Assembly (NCBI RefSeq): GCF_020831925.1
Contig: NZ_JAFIFQ010000001.1
Location: 124,001 to 188,000 of the forward strand
Length of the DNA stretch: 64,000 bases
Direction: 5' to 3'
Origin: Alkalimonas sp.
Lineage (GTDB): Bacteria; Pseudomonadota; Gammaproteobacteria; Enterobacterales; Alteromonadaceae
Part shown: positions 45,810 to 55,408 of the stretch, piece after piece
Layout of the letters: the number at the start of each line of letters is the position of its first letter
Numbering within the stretch: position 1 is the stretch's first letter
The notes under the pieces: generated by a model
Told to the model about the DNA's origin: nothing
The model's input: the letters and a program-made list of their open reading frames with translations, nothing else
Database searches by the model: none
Position numbers and translations under genes: made by a program

Positions 45810-46976
45810 ATGAATTTGCACGAGTATCAGGCAAAACAGCTGTTCCGCGAGTACGGGTTACCAGTCTCTGAAGGCTTTGCGGAGGAAACTCCTCAGGCTG
45901 CTGCTGAAGCTGCAGACCGTATTGGTGGCAATCGCTGGGTCGTTAAAGCACAGGTTCACGCTGGTGGCCGCGGTAAAGCGGGTGGTGTGAAACTGGTTTC
46001 TTCCAAAGAAGAAATTCGTAATTTTGCGCAGCATTGGCTGGGCAAAAACCTAGTGACCTACCAAACTGATGAAAAAGGCCAGCCGGTCAGCAAAATCCTG
46101 GTTGAGTCCTGCACCGATATCGAAAAAGAGCTGTATCTGGGTGCTGTGGTAGACCGTGCCAGTCGTCGTATTGTCTTTATGGCATCGACCGAAGGTGGCG
46201 TGGACATCGAGAAAGTGGCTGAAGAAACGCCAGAAAAAATCATCAAAGTAGCGGTTGATCCTTTGGTGGGTGCTCAGCCGTTCCAGGCACGTGAAATTGG
46301 CTTTAAACTGGGCCTGACGCCAGAGCAAATCAAGCAGTTCACCAAAATCTACCTGGGCCTGGCTCAGATGTTTGTTGACCTGGATATCGCGCTGATTGAA
46401 GTCAACCCGTTGGTGATTACCTCCCACGGCAACCTGCACTGCCTGGATGCCAAACTGGTGGTAGACAGCAACGCCCTGTACCGTCAGCCAAAAATCCGTG
46501 CTTTCCATGATCCGTCGCAAGAAGACGAGCGTGAAGCGCGTGCGGCTCAGTGGGAACTGAACTACGTGGCGCTGGAAGGTAACATTGGCTGTATGGTCAA
46601 TGGAGCTGGTCTGGCTATGGGTACCATGGACATCGTGAAGCTGAATGGCGGCCAGCCTGCCAACTTCCTGGATGTTGGTGGCGGTGCGACCAAAGAGCGT
46701 GTTTCTGAAGCGTTCAAAATCATTTTGTCTGACTCTGCCGTAAAAGCAGTGTTCGTCAACATCTTCGGTGGCATCGTCCGCTGTGACATGATTGCCGAAG
46801 GCATCATCGGTGCGGTGGAAGAAGTCGGTGTGAATGTCCCTGTGGTGGTTCGTCTGGAAGGCAACAATGCCGAGCTGGGCGCGAAAAAACTGCAAGACAG
46901 CGGCTTGAACATCATTGCAGCCAACTCTCTGACTGAAGCTGCTCAGGCTGTTGTCAAAGCTGCAGGAGGCAAATAA
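45810..46976 (+). CDS. sucC: Succinyl-CoA synthetase beta subunit SucC
   Basis: A 388-residue ATP-grasp subunit, the same length as in E. coli. [20 protein letters not shown] opens the grasp domain; [18 protein letters not shown] is the nucleotide loop, [10 protein letters not shown] a metal-site block, and [19 protein letters not shown] with [15 protein letters not shown] the CoA-ligase part. A TAATG one-base overlap links it to sucD. Confidence 0.98.
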   Translation: MNLHEYQAKQLFREYGLPVSEGFAEETPQAAAEAADRIGGNRWVVKAQVHAGGRGKAGGVKLVSSKEEIRNFAQHWLGKNLVTYQTDEKGQPVSKILVESCTDIEKELYLGAVVDRASRRIVFMASTEGGVDIEKVAEETPEKIIKVAVDPLVGAQPFQAREIGFKLGLTPEQIKQFTKIYLGLAQMFVDLDIALIEVNPLVITSHGNLHCLDAKLVVDSNALYRQPKIRAFHDPSQEDEREARAAQWELNYVALEGNIGCMVNGAGLAMGTMDIVKLNGGQPANFLDVGGGATKERVSEAFKIILSDSAVKAVFVNIFGGIVRCDMIAEGIIGAVEEVGVNVPVVVRLEGNNAELGAKKLQDSGLNIIAANSLTEAAQAVVKAAGGK

Positions 46977-47848
46977 TGAGCATTCTGATCAACAAAGACA
47001 CCAAGGTGATCTGCCAAGGTTTCACTGGTAGCCAGGGTACTTTCCACTCCACGCAGGCCATCGAGTACGGTACGCAGATGGTTGGTGGTGTGAGCCCAGG
47101 TAAAGGCGGTTCAACTCATTTGGGCCTGCCGGTATTTAATACTGTGCGTGACGCAGTCGAAGCTACAGGCGCAACTGCGACTGTGATCTACGTCCCGGCA
47201 CCATTTTGTAAAGATGCCATCATCGAAGCGGCTGATGCCGGTATCCAACTGATTGTGTGTATCACCGAAGGCATTCCAACCATCGATATGCTGTTTGTGA
47301 AAGAGTATATCGATCAGAAAGGCGTGCGGATGATTGGTCCAAACTGCCCGGGGGTGATTACGCCAGGCGAGTGCAAAATCGGTATCATGCCAGGTCATAT
47401 CCATAAGGCCGGTAAAGTGGGCATCGTGTCCCGCTCTGGTACTTTGACTTATGAAGCCGTTAAGCAAACTACCGACGAAGGCTTTGGCCAGTCGACCTGT
47501 GTTGGTATTGGTGGCGACCCAATCCCAGGTTCTAACTTCATTGATATTCTGAAGTTGTTCCAGGACGATCCAAAAACGGAAGCCATCGTGATGATCGGTG
47601 AAATCGGTGGTACCGCGGAAGAAGAAGCGGCTGCTTACATCAAAGATCATGTCACCAAGCCAGTGGTTTCCTACATTGCTGGTGTGACTGCACCTCCGGG
47701 CAAGCGTATGGGCCATGCCGGTGCCATCATTTCTGGTGGTAAAGGTACAGCGGATGACAAGTTCCGTGCTCTGGAAGATGCTGGCGTGAAAACCGTGCGT
47801 TCTTTGGCCGATATCGGCAAAGCACTGCGTGAGCTAACCGGCTGGTAA
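46976..47848 (+). CDS. sucD: Succinyl-CoA synthetase alpha subunit SucD
   Basis: A 290-residue subunit (E. coli 289). [20 protein letters not shown] is the CoA-binding start, [21 protein letters not shown] the conserved centre, GRSGTLTYE-like [15 protein letters not shown], and the phospho-His in [20 protein letters not shown]. It ends the TCA block and is followed by a strong terminator. Confidence 0.98.
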   Translation: MSILINKDTKVICQGFTGSQGTFHSTQAIEYGTQMVGGVSPGKGGSTHLGLPVFNTVRDAVEATGATATVIYVPAPFCKDAIIEAADAGIQLIVCITEGIPTIDMLFVKEYIDQKGVRMIGPNCPGVITPGECKIGIMPGHIHKAGKVGIVSRSGTLTYEAVKQTTDEGFGQSTCVGIGGDPIPGSNFIDILKLFQDDPKTEAIVMIGEIGGTAEEEAAAYIKDHVTKPVVSYIAGVTAPPGKRMGHAGAIISGGKGTADDKFRALEDAGVKTVRSLADIGKALRELTGW

Positions 47849-47870
47849 GTCGGTTTTTGCTTCGCATAAA

Positions 47871-47896
47871 AACCCGCTGCTTGCAGCGGGTTTTTT
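47871..47896 (+). terminator. Terminator after sucD
   Basis: AACCCGCTG, a four-base loop CTTG, CAGCGGGTT, continuing into a T run to 47896. It lies 23 bases after the sucD stop. Confidence 0.88.
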
Positions 47897-48041
47897 GCAT
47901 CTTAGCCCTGTACCCCCCCTTTTTACAATTTTACACGGATGGAGGATTGTATTTTTTTTTAAAATCTGCGCACTATATAAGTAATTGCTTTTTTGCAATG
48001 AATCATAAAATAACACAATAACAAACACCAGGAACTTAAGT

Positions 48042-50441
48042 ATGCAAACGTTTAATCAATCGTTGCTTTATACTGCACTCGCAGGCGCACTTTCAATGAC
48101 TGCTTCAACCGGATGGGCTGCTGATGAGTCCAGTGCAACCGACGATAATGTTGAGGTGATTACGGTTACATCGCGTAAGCGTGTTGAAACAATTATCGAA
48201 GTCCCTATGAATGTATCTTCGATCTCTGCTCTTGAAATAGCTGATCGGAACTTGATTACCAAAGAGGATTTACAGCGTACTTTAGCTGGTGCAGCCTCTC
48301 CTACAGGAGTATTGATACTTCGTGGCTTATCTGGCGGCAACAGTGCCGCACCATCTACCACTTCATCTTTTACAGACGATATTCCATTTAACTTTGTCGA
48401 CTTATACGACATTGAAGCTGTGGAGGTTTTGCGCGGCCCACAAGGCACGCTTTGGGGATCGAATGCGATTGGCGGTACCATCCGGGTTATTACCAAAAAG
48501 CCAATGCTGGATACTTTTGAACTGAATACTTCTGTACAAGCAAAATCGACTAAAAATGTTGATGGCACCAATCTGCAAGCTTGGGCAGCGGTTAACTTGC
48601 CTCTGATTGAAGACACACTGGCAATGCGGGTTACTGCACATAGCAGCCATAAGCCTGGAGCTATTGTCAATGCAGCAACTGGCACTCAGCGCAAAGTGGA
48701 AGATCAATACATCCGCTCCCAATTTTTATGGCAGCTAAATGATGAAACCAGTTTCAACTTTAGCTATTACAATGTGCAGACCAGCACCGTTGGAACGCGT
48801 ATTGCTGACTTATCACGTCCGACGGGCCGCTGGTTTGCCAACACCACTGAAAACCCAGATTCAATTTATGGCTACGATGTCGATTATGGATTTTCACCTT
48901 GTGCTGAAGGTCAGAGTCGTGCGGAGTGTTTCGGCAATGTCTCATCCAGCCGCCCCAGCAAGTACATGATTTGGGAAAGCTTGGATGGTTGGTTTAAAAA
49001 TGAAACCAATCTGTTCTCATTAAGCGCCAACTTTGACAATGTACTGAATTTTGCCGATGTGACCTATGCTGGTTCTTATCGTCAAAATCGGGAAGACTCA
49101 CTGGATAACTGGTCACGCCTTGACATGGCTGATATGGTTAAAACATGGATTATTAACTACGACAAAACATCAGGTTTGACCCATGAGTTCCGTATTCAGG
49201 ATGTTGGTCAAACAGAAAACCTGAAGTGGACCGTCGGTGCTTTTTATGACAAAGGCTGGCGTGGAAATATTCCAAACAGTCAGTTCCAATATCATGAAAG
49301 TGATCCCCGAAGTATTGCCATTTTCTCTGATTGGAACGATTGGGTTGACTGGGAAGGCTACTGGGGTGAGTTGGGTGTGTTCAACGTGGGGCAGCTTGGT
49401 GAATACTGGTATGGCGACTCCAGCATCAACTATAACTTGTATTACAATGGTTCTTACTCAGTGGAAAAAGCGCTGTTTGGTGAAGCCAGTTACACCATTC
49501 GGACGGATAATATCGGTAGTTTTGAAGTAACAGCCGGTATTCGTTACTTTGATTTGGAAGACTATGCATCTTTTGGTTATTCAGGTATTTGGGAAGAGCG
49601 GGAAGGTAGAACCGTACTTAGTCAAGGCGAAGAGTCTGGCAATCGTAAAAAAGTGAGTGTTGCCTGGTTACCTGATTCTGGCAGAATGTCGGTTTATGCT
49701 CTGTATTCTGAAGGTTACCGTCCTGGTGGTAACAATGCACCTCTAGCCAATGCTTGCCGTAATGATCCTTTCGCTGAAGGCTACCAAGAGCGTTACACCT
49801 CGGATTCAATTGATAACTATGAAATTGGTTATAAGATGAATACTGGTAATTTCCAGTTTTCCTCTGCTATCTATCAAATCAATTGGTCAGATGTTTGGGC
49901 TAGTGTGTACATGCCGACGTGTGGTTTTAGCTACACTGCAAATGCTGCGAAAGCACGTTCGCGTGGTTTTGAGTGGGAAAGTAAGTACAGCTTTGCCAAC
50001 GACTTAGATCTGGTGTTTAATGCTTCTTACACCGATGCTAAGTTACTGGATAACGTCCCATCACTGCAGGCTGAGGCTGGTCAGAATATGACACAAGTGC
50101 CTAAGTACAATGCCTATATAGGTCTGGACAAGGGGTTGAACTTATTCGGTAAGCAAACTTTTGTTCGGTTGGATTTAGAGGCCTATGGCAAATACAACTC
50201 GCACTTTAACGCACGTGAAGATGGCTCTGATACGTCAGATGCTTACCGCAGAGTGAATCTGTCTGGTCGGATGGAGCTGAATGATAACTTGCGATTGAGT
50301 GTCTTTATCAACAACTTGTTCGACAGCGAAATTGAGTTGTTCCGTCAGGCGCGAACTCGCTCAGGTAGTACAAATAATCTGAATGTGCTGTATGCCGATG
50401 AGCGTTCTGTAACGATGCGAATTGATTATACTTTCTTTTAA
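48042..50441 (+). CDS. TonB-dependent outer-membrane receptor
   Basis: A 799-residue receptor with a signal peptide ending at TGWAAD, a TonB-box-like VEVITVTSRKR, a plug domain (about residues 50-165, VEVLRGPQGTLWGSNAIGGTIRV cut here to VLRGPQGTLWGSNAIGGT) and a 22-strand-type barrel that ends YTFF with a terminal aromatic. Plug features such as SVSSI..LEIADRN and LRGLSGGNSAAPSTTSSFTDD resemble receptors for sugars or unknown organics in Alteromonadales more than classical siderophore receptors, but the ligand is not readable. It is a single-gene unit between two terminators. The upstream 140 bases contain C7, T5 and T9 runs. Confidence 0.9.
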   Translation: MQTFNQSLLYTALAGALSMTASTGWAADESSATDDNVEVITVTSRKRVETIIEVPMNVSSISALEIADRNLITKEDLQRTLAGAASPTGVLILRGLSGGNSAAPSTTSSFTDDIPFNFVDLYDIEAVEVLRGPQGTLWGSNAIGGTIRVITKKPMLDTFELNTSVQAKSTKNVDGTNLQAWAAVNLPLIEDTLAMRVTAHSSHKPGAIVNAATGTQRKVEDQYIRSQFLWQLNDETSFNFSYYNVQTSTVGTRIADLSRPTGRWFANTTENPDSIYGYDVDYGFSPCAEGQSRAECFGNVSSSRPSKYMIWESLDGWFKNETNLFSLSANFDNVLNFADVTYAGSYRQNREDSLDNWSRLDMADMVKTWIINYDKTSGLTHEFRIQDVGQTENLKWTVGAFYDKGWRGNIPNSQFQYHESDPRSIAIFSDWNDWVDWEGYWGELGVFNVGQLGEYWYGDSSINYNLYYNGSYSVEKALFGEASYTIRTDNIGSFEVTAGIRYFDLEDYASFGYSGIWEEREGRTVLSQGEESGNRKKVSVAWLPDSGRMSVYALYSEGYRPGGNNAPLANACRNDPFAEGYQERYTSDSIDNYEIGYKMNTGNFQFSSAIYQINWSDVWASVYMPTCGFSYTANAAKARSRGFEWESKYSFANDLDLVFNASYTDAKLLDNVPSLQAEAGQNMTQVPKYNAYIGLDKGLNLFGKQTFVRLDLEAYGKYNSHFNAREDGSDTSDAYRRVNLSGRMELNDNLRLSVFINNLFDSEIELFRQARTRSGSTNNLNVLYADERSVTMRIDYTFF

Positions 50442-50456
50442 GTAAATCCATCATCA

Positions 50457-50488
50457 ATGAAAGGGGCCTGTTAGGCCCCTTTTTCATT
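50457..50488 (+). terminator. Terminator after the TonB receptor gene
   Basis: AATGAAAGGGGCC, loop TGTTA, GGCCCCTTTTTCATT. The arms pair nearly along their whole length, with a T5 run in the 3' arm; it could work in both directions. Confidence 0.85.
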
Positions 50489-50520
50489 AAGGTGCCACTG
50501 TTAAGTGTTGGTTTCGCTGT

Positions 50521-50526
50521 TATAAT
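50521..50526 (+). promoter_or_regulatory. glnS -10 box
   Basis: A perfect TATAAT lies 42 bases before the glnS start. No good -35 is seen at 16-18 bases (TGTTAA at 50499 is the nearest). The predicted transcript start near 50533 leaves too little leader for the alternative ATG at 50541, which supports ATG 50568. Confidence 0.55.
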
Positions 50527-50567
50527 GAGCCAAATTTTGTATGTTCCAGAAAAGGACTCAATCAGCT

Positions 50568-52232
50568 ATGGCGGACGTTGAACATCGCCCCAGTAATTTT
50601 ATTCGTCAAATCATTGATAAAGATTTAGCCAGTGGCAAACACAGCTCTGTGCATACCCGTTTTCCACCCGAGCCGAACGGCTTTTTACATATTGGCCATG
50701 CTAAGTCGATTTGTTTGAACTTTGGTATTGCCGAAGATTATCAGGGCAGCTGCAATTTGCGCTTTGATGACACCAACCCGGAAAAAGAAAACATCGACTT
50801 CGTCCACTCCATTCAACAGGATGTGAAATGGCTTGGCTTTGACTGGCAAGATCCCGTGCACTATTCATCAGATTACTTTGATAAGTTGTATGGTTTTGCG
50901 GTCGAGCTGATTCAAAAAGGTCTGGCTTATGTTTGTTTTCTTAATGCTGAGGAAATGCGTGAATACCGCGGCAGCCTGACCAAGCCAGGCAAGCACAGCC
51001 CAACCCGCGATACCTCACCGCAAGAAAACCTGGCTCTGTTTGAGAAAATGCGCGCTGGTGGTTTTAAAGAAGGTGAGTGCTCGCTGCGGGCCAAGATTGA
51101 TATGAGTTCGCCTTTTATTTGCATGCGTGATCCGGTGATATACAGGGTGAAGTTTGCCCATCACCATCAAACCGGCGATACATGGTGCATCTACCCGATG
51201 TACGATTTTACCCACTGTATATCGGACGCATTGGAAGGTATTACCCATTCGCTGTGCACCCTGGAGTTTCAGGACAACCGCCGGTTGTACGACTGGATCT
51301 TGGATAACATCAGCATCGATTGCCACCCGCAGCAAATTGAGTTTTCCCGTTTAAATCTTGAATACACCGTGATGAGCAAGCGCAAGCTGCAAACCCTGGT
51401 GGAAAAACAGGTGGTGCAGGGCTGGGATGATCCGCGCATGCCGACCATCGCCGGTTTGCGCCGCCGTGGTTACACGCCAGAGTCGATTCGTGAATTTGCC
51501 AAACGCATTGGTGTGACCAAGCAAGACAACATCATTGAGATGAGTGCCCTTGAATCCTGCATCCGGGATGATCTGAATGTAAGGGCACCGCGTGCTATGG
51601 CAGTGCTGGATCCGCTCAAAGTCACTATCACCAACTACCCGGAAGGCGAGTTGCAGTGGCTGGATGTGCCGAATCACCCGAACGATGACAGCTTGGGGCA
51701 ACGCCAGTTACCCTTTGGTAAGGTGGTCTACATTGATCAGGCTGATTTTCGCGAAGAAGCCAATAAAAAATACAAGCGACTGGTTACTGGCGGCTGTGTG
51801 CGGCTGCGCAATGCTTATGTGATCCAGGCCGATGAAGTCGTCAAAGATGCGGATGGTAACGTGATCGAGCTGCGGTGCAGCTATCTGCCGGAGACTTTGG
51901 GGGAAAACCCAGCCGATGGTCGAAAAGTTCGGGGCGTGATCCATTGGGTGGAAGCAACCCAGGCCAAACCAGCCGAGTTTCGGGTGTACGATCGCCTGTT
52001 CAGTGTACCGAACCCGGCTGCAGAGGAAGATTTTCTGCAGTGTGTGAATCCTGAGTCTTTGTTCATCAAACAAGGCCTGGTGGAGCCATCCTTGCAGCAT
52101 GCAGTGGCTGGGCATGCCTACCAGTTTGAACGTGAGGGGTATTACTGCGCCGACAGTATCGACTCAACCCAGGAACATCTGGTGTTTAACCGTACCGTAG
52201 GTTTGCGTGATAGCTGGAGCGATGTTTCTTAA
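50568..52232 (+). CDS. glnS: Glutaminyl-tRNA synthetase GlnS
   Basis: A 554-residue class I aminoacyl-tRNA synthetase, the same length as E. coli GlnS when read from ATG 50568 ([20 protein letters not shown]). The earlier ATG 50541 adds nine residues without a ribosome site, whereas AAGGA lies 12 bases before 50568. HIGH motif in [21 protein letters not shown]-equivalent VMSKRKL, and the tRNA acceptor-binding block FDDTNPEKE. It couples Gln directly to tRNA(Gln). Confidence 0.97.
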   Translation: MADVEHRPSNFIRQIIDKDLASGKHSSVHTRFPPEPNGFLHIGHAKSICLNFGIAEDYQGSCNLRFDDTNPEKENIDFVHSIQQDVKWLGFDWQDPVHYSSDYFDKLYGFAVELIQKGLAYVCFLNAEEMREYRGSLTKPGKHSPTRDTSPQENLALFEKMRAGGFKEGECSLRAKIDMSSPFICMRDPVIYRVKFAHHHQTGDTWCIYPMYDFTHCISDALEGITHSLCTLEFQDNRRLYDWILDNISIDCHPQQIEFSRLNLEYTVMSKRKLQTLVEKQVVQGWDDPRMPTIAGLRRRGYTPESIREFAKRIGVTKQDNIIEMSALESCIRDDLNVRAPRAMAVLDPLKVTITNYPEGELQWLDVPNHPNDDSLGQRQLPFGKVVYIDQADFREEANKKYKRLVTGGCVRLRNAYVIQADEVVKDADGNVIELRCSYLPETLGENPADGRKVRGVIHWVEATQAKPAEFRVYDRLFSVPNPAAEEDFLQCVNPESLFIKQGLVEPSLQHAVAGHAYQFEREGYYCADSIDSTQEHLVFNRTVGLRDSWSDVS

Positions 52233-52258
52233 GCCTCTATCAAGTGTTAGGGTTTCCA

Positions 52259-52292
52259 ATAAGGGCCATCCATGCGATGGCCCTTATGTTTT
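52259..52292 (+). terminator. Terminator after glnS
   Basis: ATAAGGGCCATC at 52259-52270, loop CATGC, GATGGCCCTTAT at 52276-52287, then GTTTT. It lies between glnS and the convergent DUF3185 gene and may serve both. Confidence 0.85.
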
Positions 52293-52311
52293 AAGGTCAG
52301 GATTTTTTTGC

Positions 52312-52512
52312 TTAGCGACCTTTTCGCAGCAATAGTCCAAGACCGATGACCGCGGCAACGGCACCAGAGACGAGATAAAGCACTGTGTTATCGGTTGGGT
52401 TGCCAGTAATCGCCTCGGTGATTTGAGACGCGGTTGAGTTGTATTCGGTGTAGGCAAAGTAAAGTAAAATAGCGCCTGCGATAAGGGCTGCTATGCCAAT
52501 AATTCGTTGCAT
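52312..52512 (-). CDS. DUF3185 family small membrane protein
   Basis: A 66-residue protein with two hydrophobic helices (residues 3-20 and 46-62) around the conserved loop ITGNPTDNTVLYLVSGAVAAV. This spacing and the phrase TGxPTDxT are the DUF3185 signature. Function unknown. GGGAGAAGA precedes ATG 52512, a strong ribosome site, so expression is likely. Single-gene unit. Confidence 0.82.
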   Translation of the reverse strand: MQRIIGIAALIAGAILLYFAYTEYNSTASQITEAITGNPTDNTVLYLVSGAVAAVIGLGLLLRKGR

Positions 52513-52679
52513 CTTCTTCTCCCTGATTAAAGTATGGATCGGATAACCCAGTCACCCCCATAAGACTTCGGCTGGCATCTGTTTTTGAGGTTACTTGGCT
52601 ATAAGCCTAGTCGAGCGCTGGAAAATTGCGTACTATTTTGAAAAGCTTAGTGTGATACGCAGGTTTTGGAGGCATGTGC

Positions 52680-53231
52680 ATGGTGTCCGGTCGCGATGAA
52701 AAAATAGAGCTGGAGCATGAAGCGGCCCGAATTTTTATGCGCCTCTATGAGCGACGTTTTGGCATTAAGATGCGCCACATCTGGCACAACGAGCCACGTC
52801 GGCCGGACGTTTCCTGTTACTATGATCACCAGAAGCTGGATTTGGAAATTGCGCATTTGTATGGCAGTGAGGCGGAAGCCATGCATATCCTTGGGCGTGA
52901 ACTTAGCCCGCACACTCACCGCGAGTTGTTGCAATTGATGCGAATGCCGGCAGAGGCACGCCTGGTCGCAGCTCTCAACAGTTTGCTGGCCAGCAAGGCA
53001 GAAAAAAGTTACGACAGCGAGCGTGTCTGGCTGGTGATCCGCAATGCCAACCCGTTATGGACGAAAGAGGAGATGCTGGCGCACTTTCCGAAACTGCACT
53101 TACCGAAAACCCATCCATTCGAACAGGTATGGGTGATTGGCGATATGCAGGGGGAGTCCGGTTTGCTGGCACTTTACCCGCCACTGCACTTGCCAAAGCA
53201 GCAAACCAAGCCGTACAGAAAGGATTTTTGA
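52680..53231 (+). CDS. Protein of unknown function, possible nuclease-like fold
   Basis: A 183-residue protein that I do not recognise. GGAGG at 52668-52672 sits seven bases before ATG 52680, so this rather than ATG 52674 is the start. The order of features - an N-terminal helix with Glu (IELEHEAARIFMRLYERRFG), RRPDVSCYYDHQKLDLEIAHL with a PD followed 13 residues later by LEIA, and HPFEQVWVIGDMQGESGLLALYP - recalls restriction-endonuclease-like proteins in which PD...(D/E)xK gives the site, but the expected Lys after the second acid is absent (EIA). This is an inference. Its stop overlaps the next start by one base, TGATG. Confidence 0.72.
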   Translation: MVSGRDEKIELEHEAARIFMRLYERRFGIKMRHIWHNEPRRPDVSCYYDHQKLDLEIAHLYGSEAEAMHILGRELSPHTHRELLQLMRMPAEARLVAALNSLLASKAEKSYDSERVWLVIRNANPLWTKEEMLAHFPKLHLPKTHPFEQVWVIGDMQGESGLLALYPPLHLPKQQTKPYRKDF

Positions 53232-53608
53232 TGATGCTGAACATTTATCACCGCCTTGCCCGGCTATTGCAGCCAGCATTCTGGTTAATTTTACTGCTGG
53301 CCGCAGCGAGCGGCCTGGTGTTTTTCTGGCAGATGCTTGGTTCCGACCAACCGCATCAAAGCGCAGTGTTGTTCTGGTTGCTGATGATGCTGGCTTTGCT
53401 TGGGTGCCTGCTGGTTATTAAGTTATTCGCAAGCCCCGCACCGTCACTGGATGGACAAAAAGGCTTTTTGTCGCGGCTGAAAATTCGTTTGATTCGTTTG
53501 GGCTATTCGCTGCTGGCTGTGATGACCAGCCTGATTTGGCTGGCTATTATGGTATTGGCTTTACGGGTAGGCTTTGGTGCCTTGCTGCGTTTGCTCTTGG
53601 GTCACTGA
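53231..53608 (+). CDS. Membrane protein of unknown function
   Basis: A 125-residue protein with four hydrophobic segments (about residues 14-32, 45-64, 88-106 and 106-121), the first pair and second pair separated by a basic loop KGFLSRLKIRLIRLGY. I do not recognise the family. ATG 53231 overlaps the preceding stop; the frame is open further upstream, but only as a shadow of the previous gene. earP begins two bases after the stop, so the three genes should be co-translated. Confidence 0.72.
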   Translation: MMLNIYHRLARLLQPAFWLILLLAAASGLVFFWQMLGSDQPHQSAVLFWLLMMLALLGCLLVIKLFASPAPSLDGQKGFLSRLKIRLIRLGYSLLAVMTSLIWLAIMVLALRVGFGALLRLLLGH

Positions 53609-53610
53609 GC

Positions 53611-54771
53611 ATGCGCTGGGATATTTTTTGTCGGGTCATTGATAACTTTGGCGATATTGGCGTCTGCTGGCGTTTGGCAAAGCAGCTGCAAGCTGAGCAT
53701 GGCTGTCAGATACGGTTATGGGTTGATGATTTGCAAAGCTTTCAGCGCATTTGTGCTCAGGTGCAGCCGCAGCTGGCCAGGCAAACTTTAACGCAAGGTA
53801 TCGAGGTGTGGCACTGGACTGATGAGGTGAATGCTTTGCTGCACCAAGCAGGTTGTGCACAGGTGGTGATTGAAGCCTTTGCCTGCGACTTACCTGAGCT
53901 GTATGTACAGCAAATGGCAGCAGCAGCTACCAAGCCGGTTTGGTTGAATCTGGAGTATTTATCGGCCGAGGGCTGGGTGTTGGACTGCCATGCGTTGCCA
54001 TCACCTCATCCGCAACTGCCGCTGCAAAAGCATTTCTTCTTTCCTGGCTTTGTTGAGGGGACAGGTGGTTTACTGCGGGAGCACAACCTTGTAGAAACCA
54101 TGACGACCTGGTTACAGCAAGGCGGCAAGGCCCGCTTGCTCAACGAGCTGGGCATTGAGCAGCCACAGCGCTATCAGCGTCTGATTTTTCTGTTTGCCTA
54201 CAGCCACCTTGAACTCATGTCGTTGCTAAGTGCCTGGGGGCAAGAAAGCATACCGCAACTCTGTTTGGTGCCAGAAGGCGCTTTGGCGAATGAACTGCGT
54301 ACTTTGTTCCCCCAGCTTGAACATCACCGTTCGCTTACATTAGGACGTCTTAGCCTGCAGCTGTTACCTTTTATTAATCAACAGCAGTTTGATCAGCTGT
54401 TGTGGTGTGCTGATGTTAATTTTGTGCGGGGAGAAGACTCGTTGGTGCGGGCACTATGGGCCGGAAAACCTTTTGTCTGGCAATTGTACCGTCAGGCTGA
54501 GGACGCTCACCTTGAGAAGCTAACTGCATTCTGGCAGCACTTTGTTCAAGGCATGCCTGCAGCCTTGCAGCAGGCGTTATGGCAGTTCTGGTTGCACTGG
54601 AATCAGCAAGAAGACGTTGTGTTTCCCTGGCAGCAACTGTTAGCGCTTCTCCCTGAATGGCAGATGCACTGCCTTGGCTGGCGTAGTGAACTCTGTAAAC
54701 AGGGCGATCTGGCAAAGAATCTGGTGCGTTTTGTTGAAAAAAAATTTATACTAACGCCAAATTTTTCCTAG
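53611..54771 (+). CDS. earP: EF-P arginine rhamnosyltransferase EarP
   Basis: A 386-residue GT-B inverting glycosyltransferase that puts rhamnose from dTDP-beta-L-rhamnose on Arg32 of EF-P. The start MRWDIFCRVIDNFGDIGVCWRLAKQL is diagnostic (seen here as MRWDIFCRVIDNFGDIGVCW); Asp11 and Asp15 correspond to the catalytic Asp pair near the N-terminus of Pseudomonas EarP. WLNLEYLSAEGWV and FVRGEDSLVRALWAGKPFVW are the acceptor and donor-phosphate blocks. ATG 53611 selected; the frame extends upstream within the membrane gene. It is followed by efp 21 bases later. dTDP-rhamnose genes (rmlABCD) are not in the window. Confidence 0.93.
   Translation: MRWDIFCRVIDNFGDIGVCWRLAKQLQAEHGCQIRLWVDDLQSFQRICAQVQPQLARQTLTQGIEVWHWTDEVNALLHQAGCAQVVIEAFACDLPELYVQQMAAAATKPVWLNLEYLSAEGWVLDCHALPSPHPQLPLQKHFFFPGFVEGTGGLLREHNLVETMTTWLQQGGKARLLNELGIEQPQRYQRLIFLFAYSHLELMSLLSAWGQESIPQLCLVPEGALANELRTLFPQLEHHRSLTLGRLSLQLLPFINQQQFDQLLWCADVNFVRGEDSLVRALWAGKPFVWQLYRQAEDAHLEKLTAFWQHFVQGMPAALQQALWQFWLHWNQQEDVVFPWQQLLALLPEWQMHCLGWRSELCKQGDLAKNLVRFVEKKFILTPNFS
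54747..54752 (+). promoter_or_regulatory. Possible efp -10 box inside earP
   Basis: TATACT preceded by an A-tract (54737-54744) near the end of earP. No matching -35 at 16-18 bases. It could give efp its own transcript, which is expected for an abundant factor, but the evidence is thin. Confidence 0.3.
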
Positions 54772-54792
54772 TAAGAAGAAACTACTATTATG

Positions 54793-55353
54793 ATGAAAAC
54801 TGCTCAAGAGCTGCGTGCTGGCCAGGTGATTATGGTTGGCAGCGAGCCAATGGTCATTTTAAAAGCGGAATACAACAAGTCTGGTCGTAACTCGGCTGTT
54901 GTTAAAATGAAGCTGAAAAACCTGCTGAACAGCCAAGGTACTGAAACTGTATACCGTGCTGATGACAAGTTCGAACAAGTGATTCTGGAAAACAAAGAAG
55001 TCACTTATTCTTACTATGCCGATCCTATGTATGTCTTTATGGACGAAGAATACAACCAGTTCGAAGTGGAAGCAGAAAACATGGAAAGTGCGCTGAAATA
55101 CCTGGGTGACGGTATGCAGTGTACCTTGGTGTTCTACGGAGAGCGTCCAATTTCTGTTGATTTGCCAACCATCGTCATTCGTGAAGTGGTTTACACCGAA
55201 CCTGCTGCTAAAGGCGATACCACTGGTAAGGTCATGAAACCTGCCAAACTGGATACTGGCTTTGAGCTGATGGTGCCAGCTTTCGTTGAAACGGGCGATC
55301 GCATCGAAATTGATACCCGCACCGACGAATACCGCAGTCGCGCGAAAAACTAA
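54793..55353 (+). CDS. efp: Elongation factor P, arginine-modified type
   Basis: A 186-residue factor that rescues ribosomes stalled at polyproline. In the first-domain loop the key residue is Arg in [12 protein letters not shown]; counted from ATG 54793 it is Arg32, the rhamnosylated residue in Pseudomonas and Shewanella EF-P, whereas E. coli has Lys34. The adjacent codon pair ATG ATG allows a start at 54790, one residue longer. The C-terminal [19 protein letters not shown] is a normal domain III end. It pairs with the upstream earP. Confidence 0.97.
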   Translation: MKTAQELRAGQVIMVGSEPMVILKAEYNKSGRNSAVVKMKLKNLLNSQGTETVYRADDKFEQVILENKEVTYSYYADPMYVFMDEEYNQFEVEAENMESALKYLGDGMQCTLVFYGERPISVDLPTIVIREVVYTEPAAKGDTTGKVMKPAKLDTGFELMVPAFVETGDRIEIDTRTDEYRSRAKN

Positions 55354-55373
55354 TTGCTTGACGTCTTGCTAGT

Positions 55374-55403
55374 AACAGGGAGCTTCGGCTCCCTGTTTGT
55401 TTT
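55374..55403 (+). terminator. Terminator after efp
   Basis: AACAGGGAGC, tetraloop TTCG, GCTCCCTGTT, then TGTTTT. A stable hairpin of ten pairs with a UUCG loop, starting 21 bases after the efp stop. Confidence 0.88.
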
Positions 55404-55408
55404 GTGGG

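Noticed and set aside
47834-48028. 64-codon minus-strand frame between sucD and the TonB receptor
   Set aside because: It consists of the sucD terminator and homopolymer runs read backwards, with no sign of coding.
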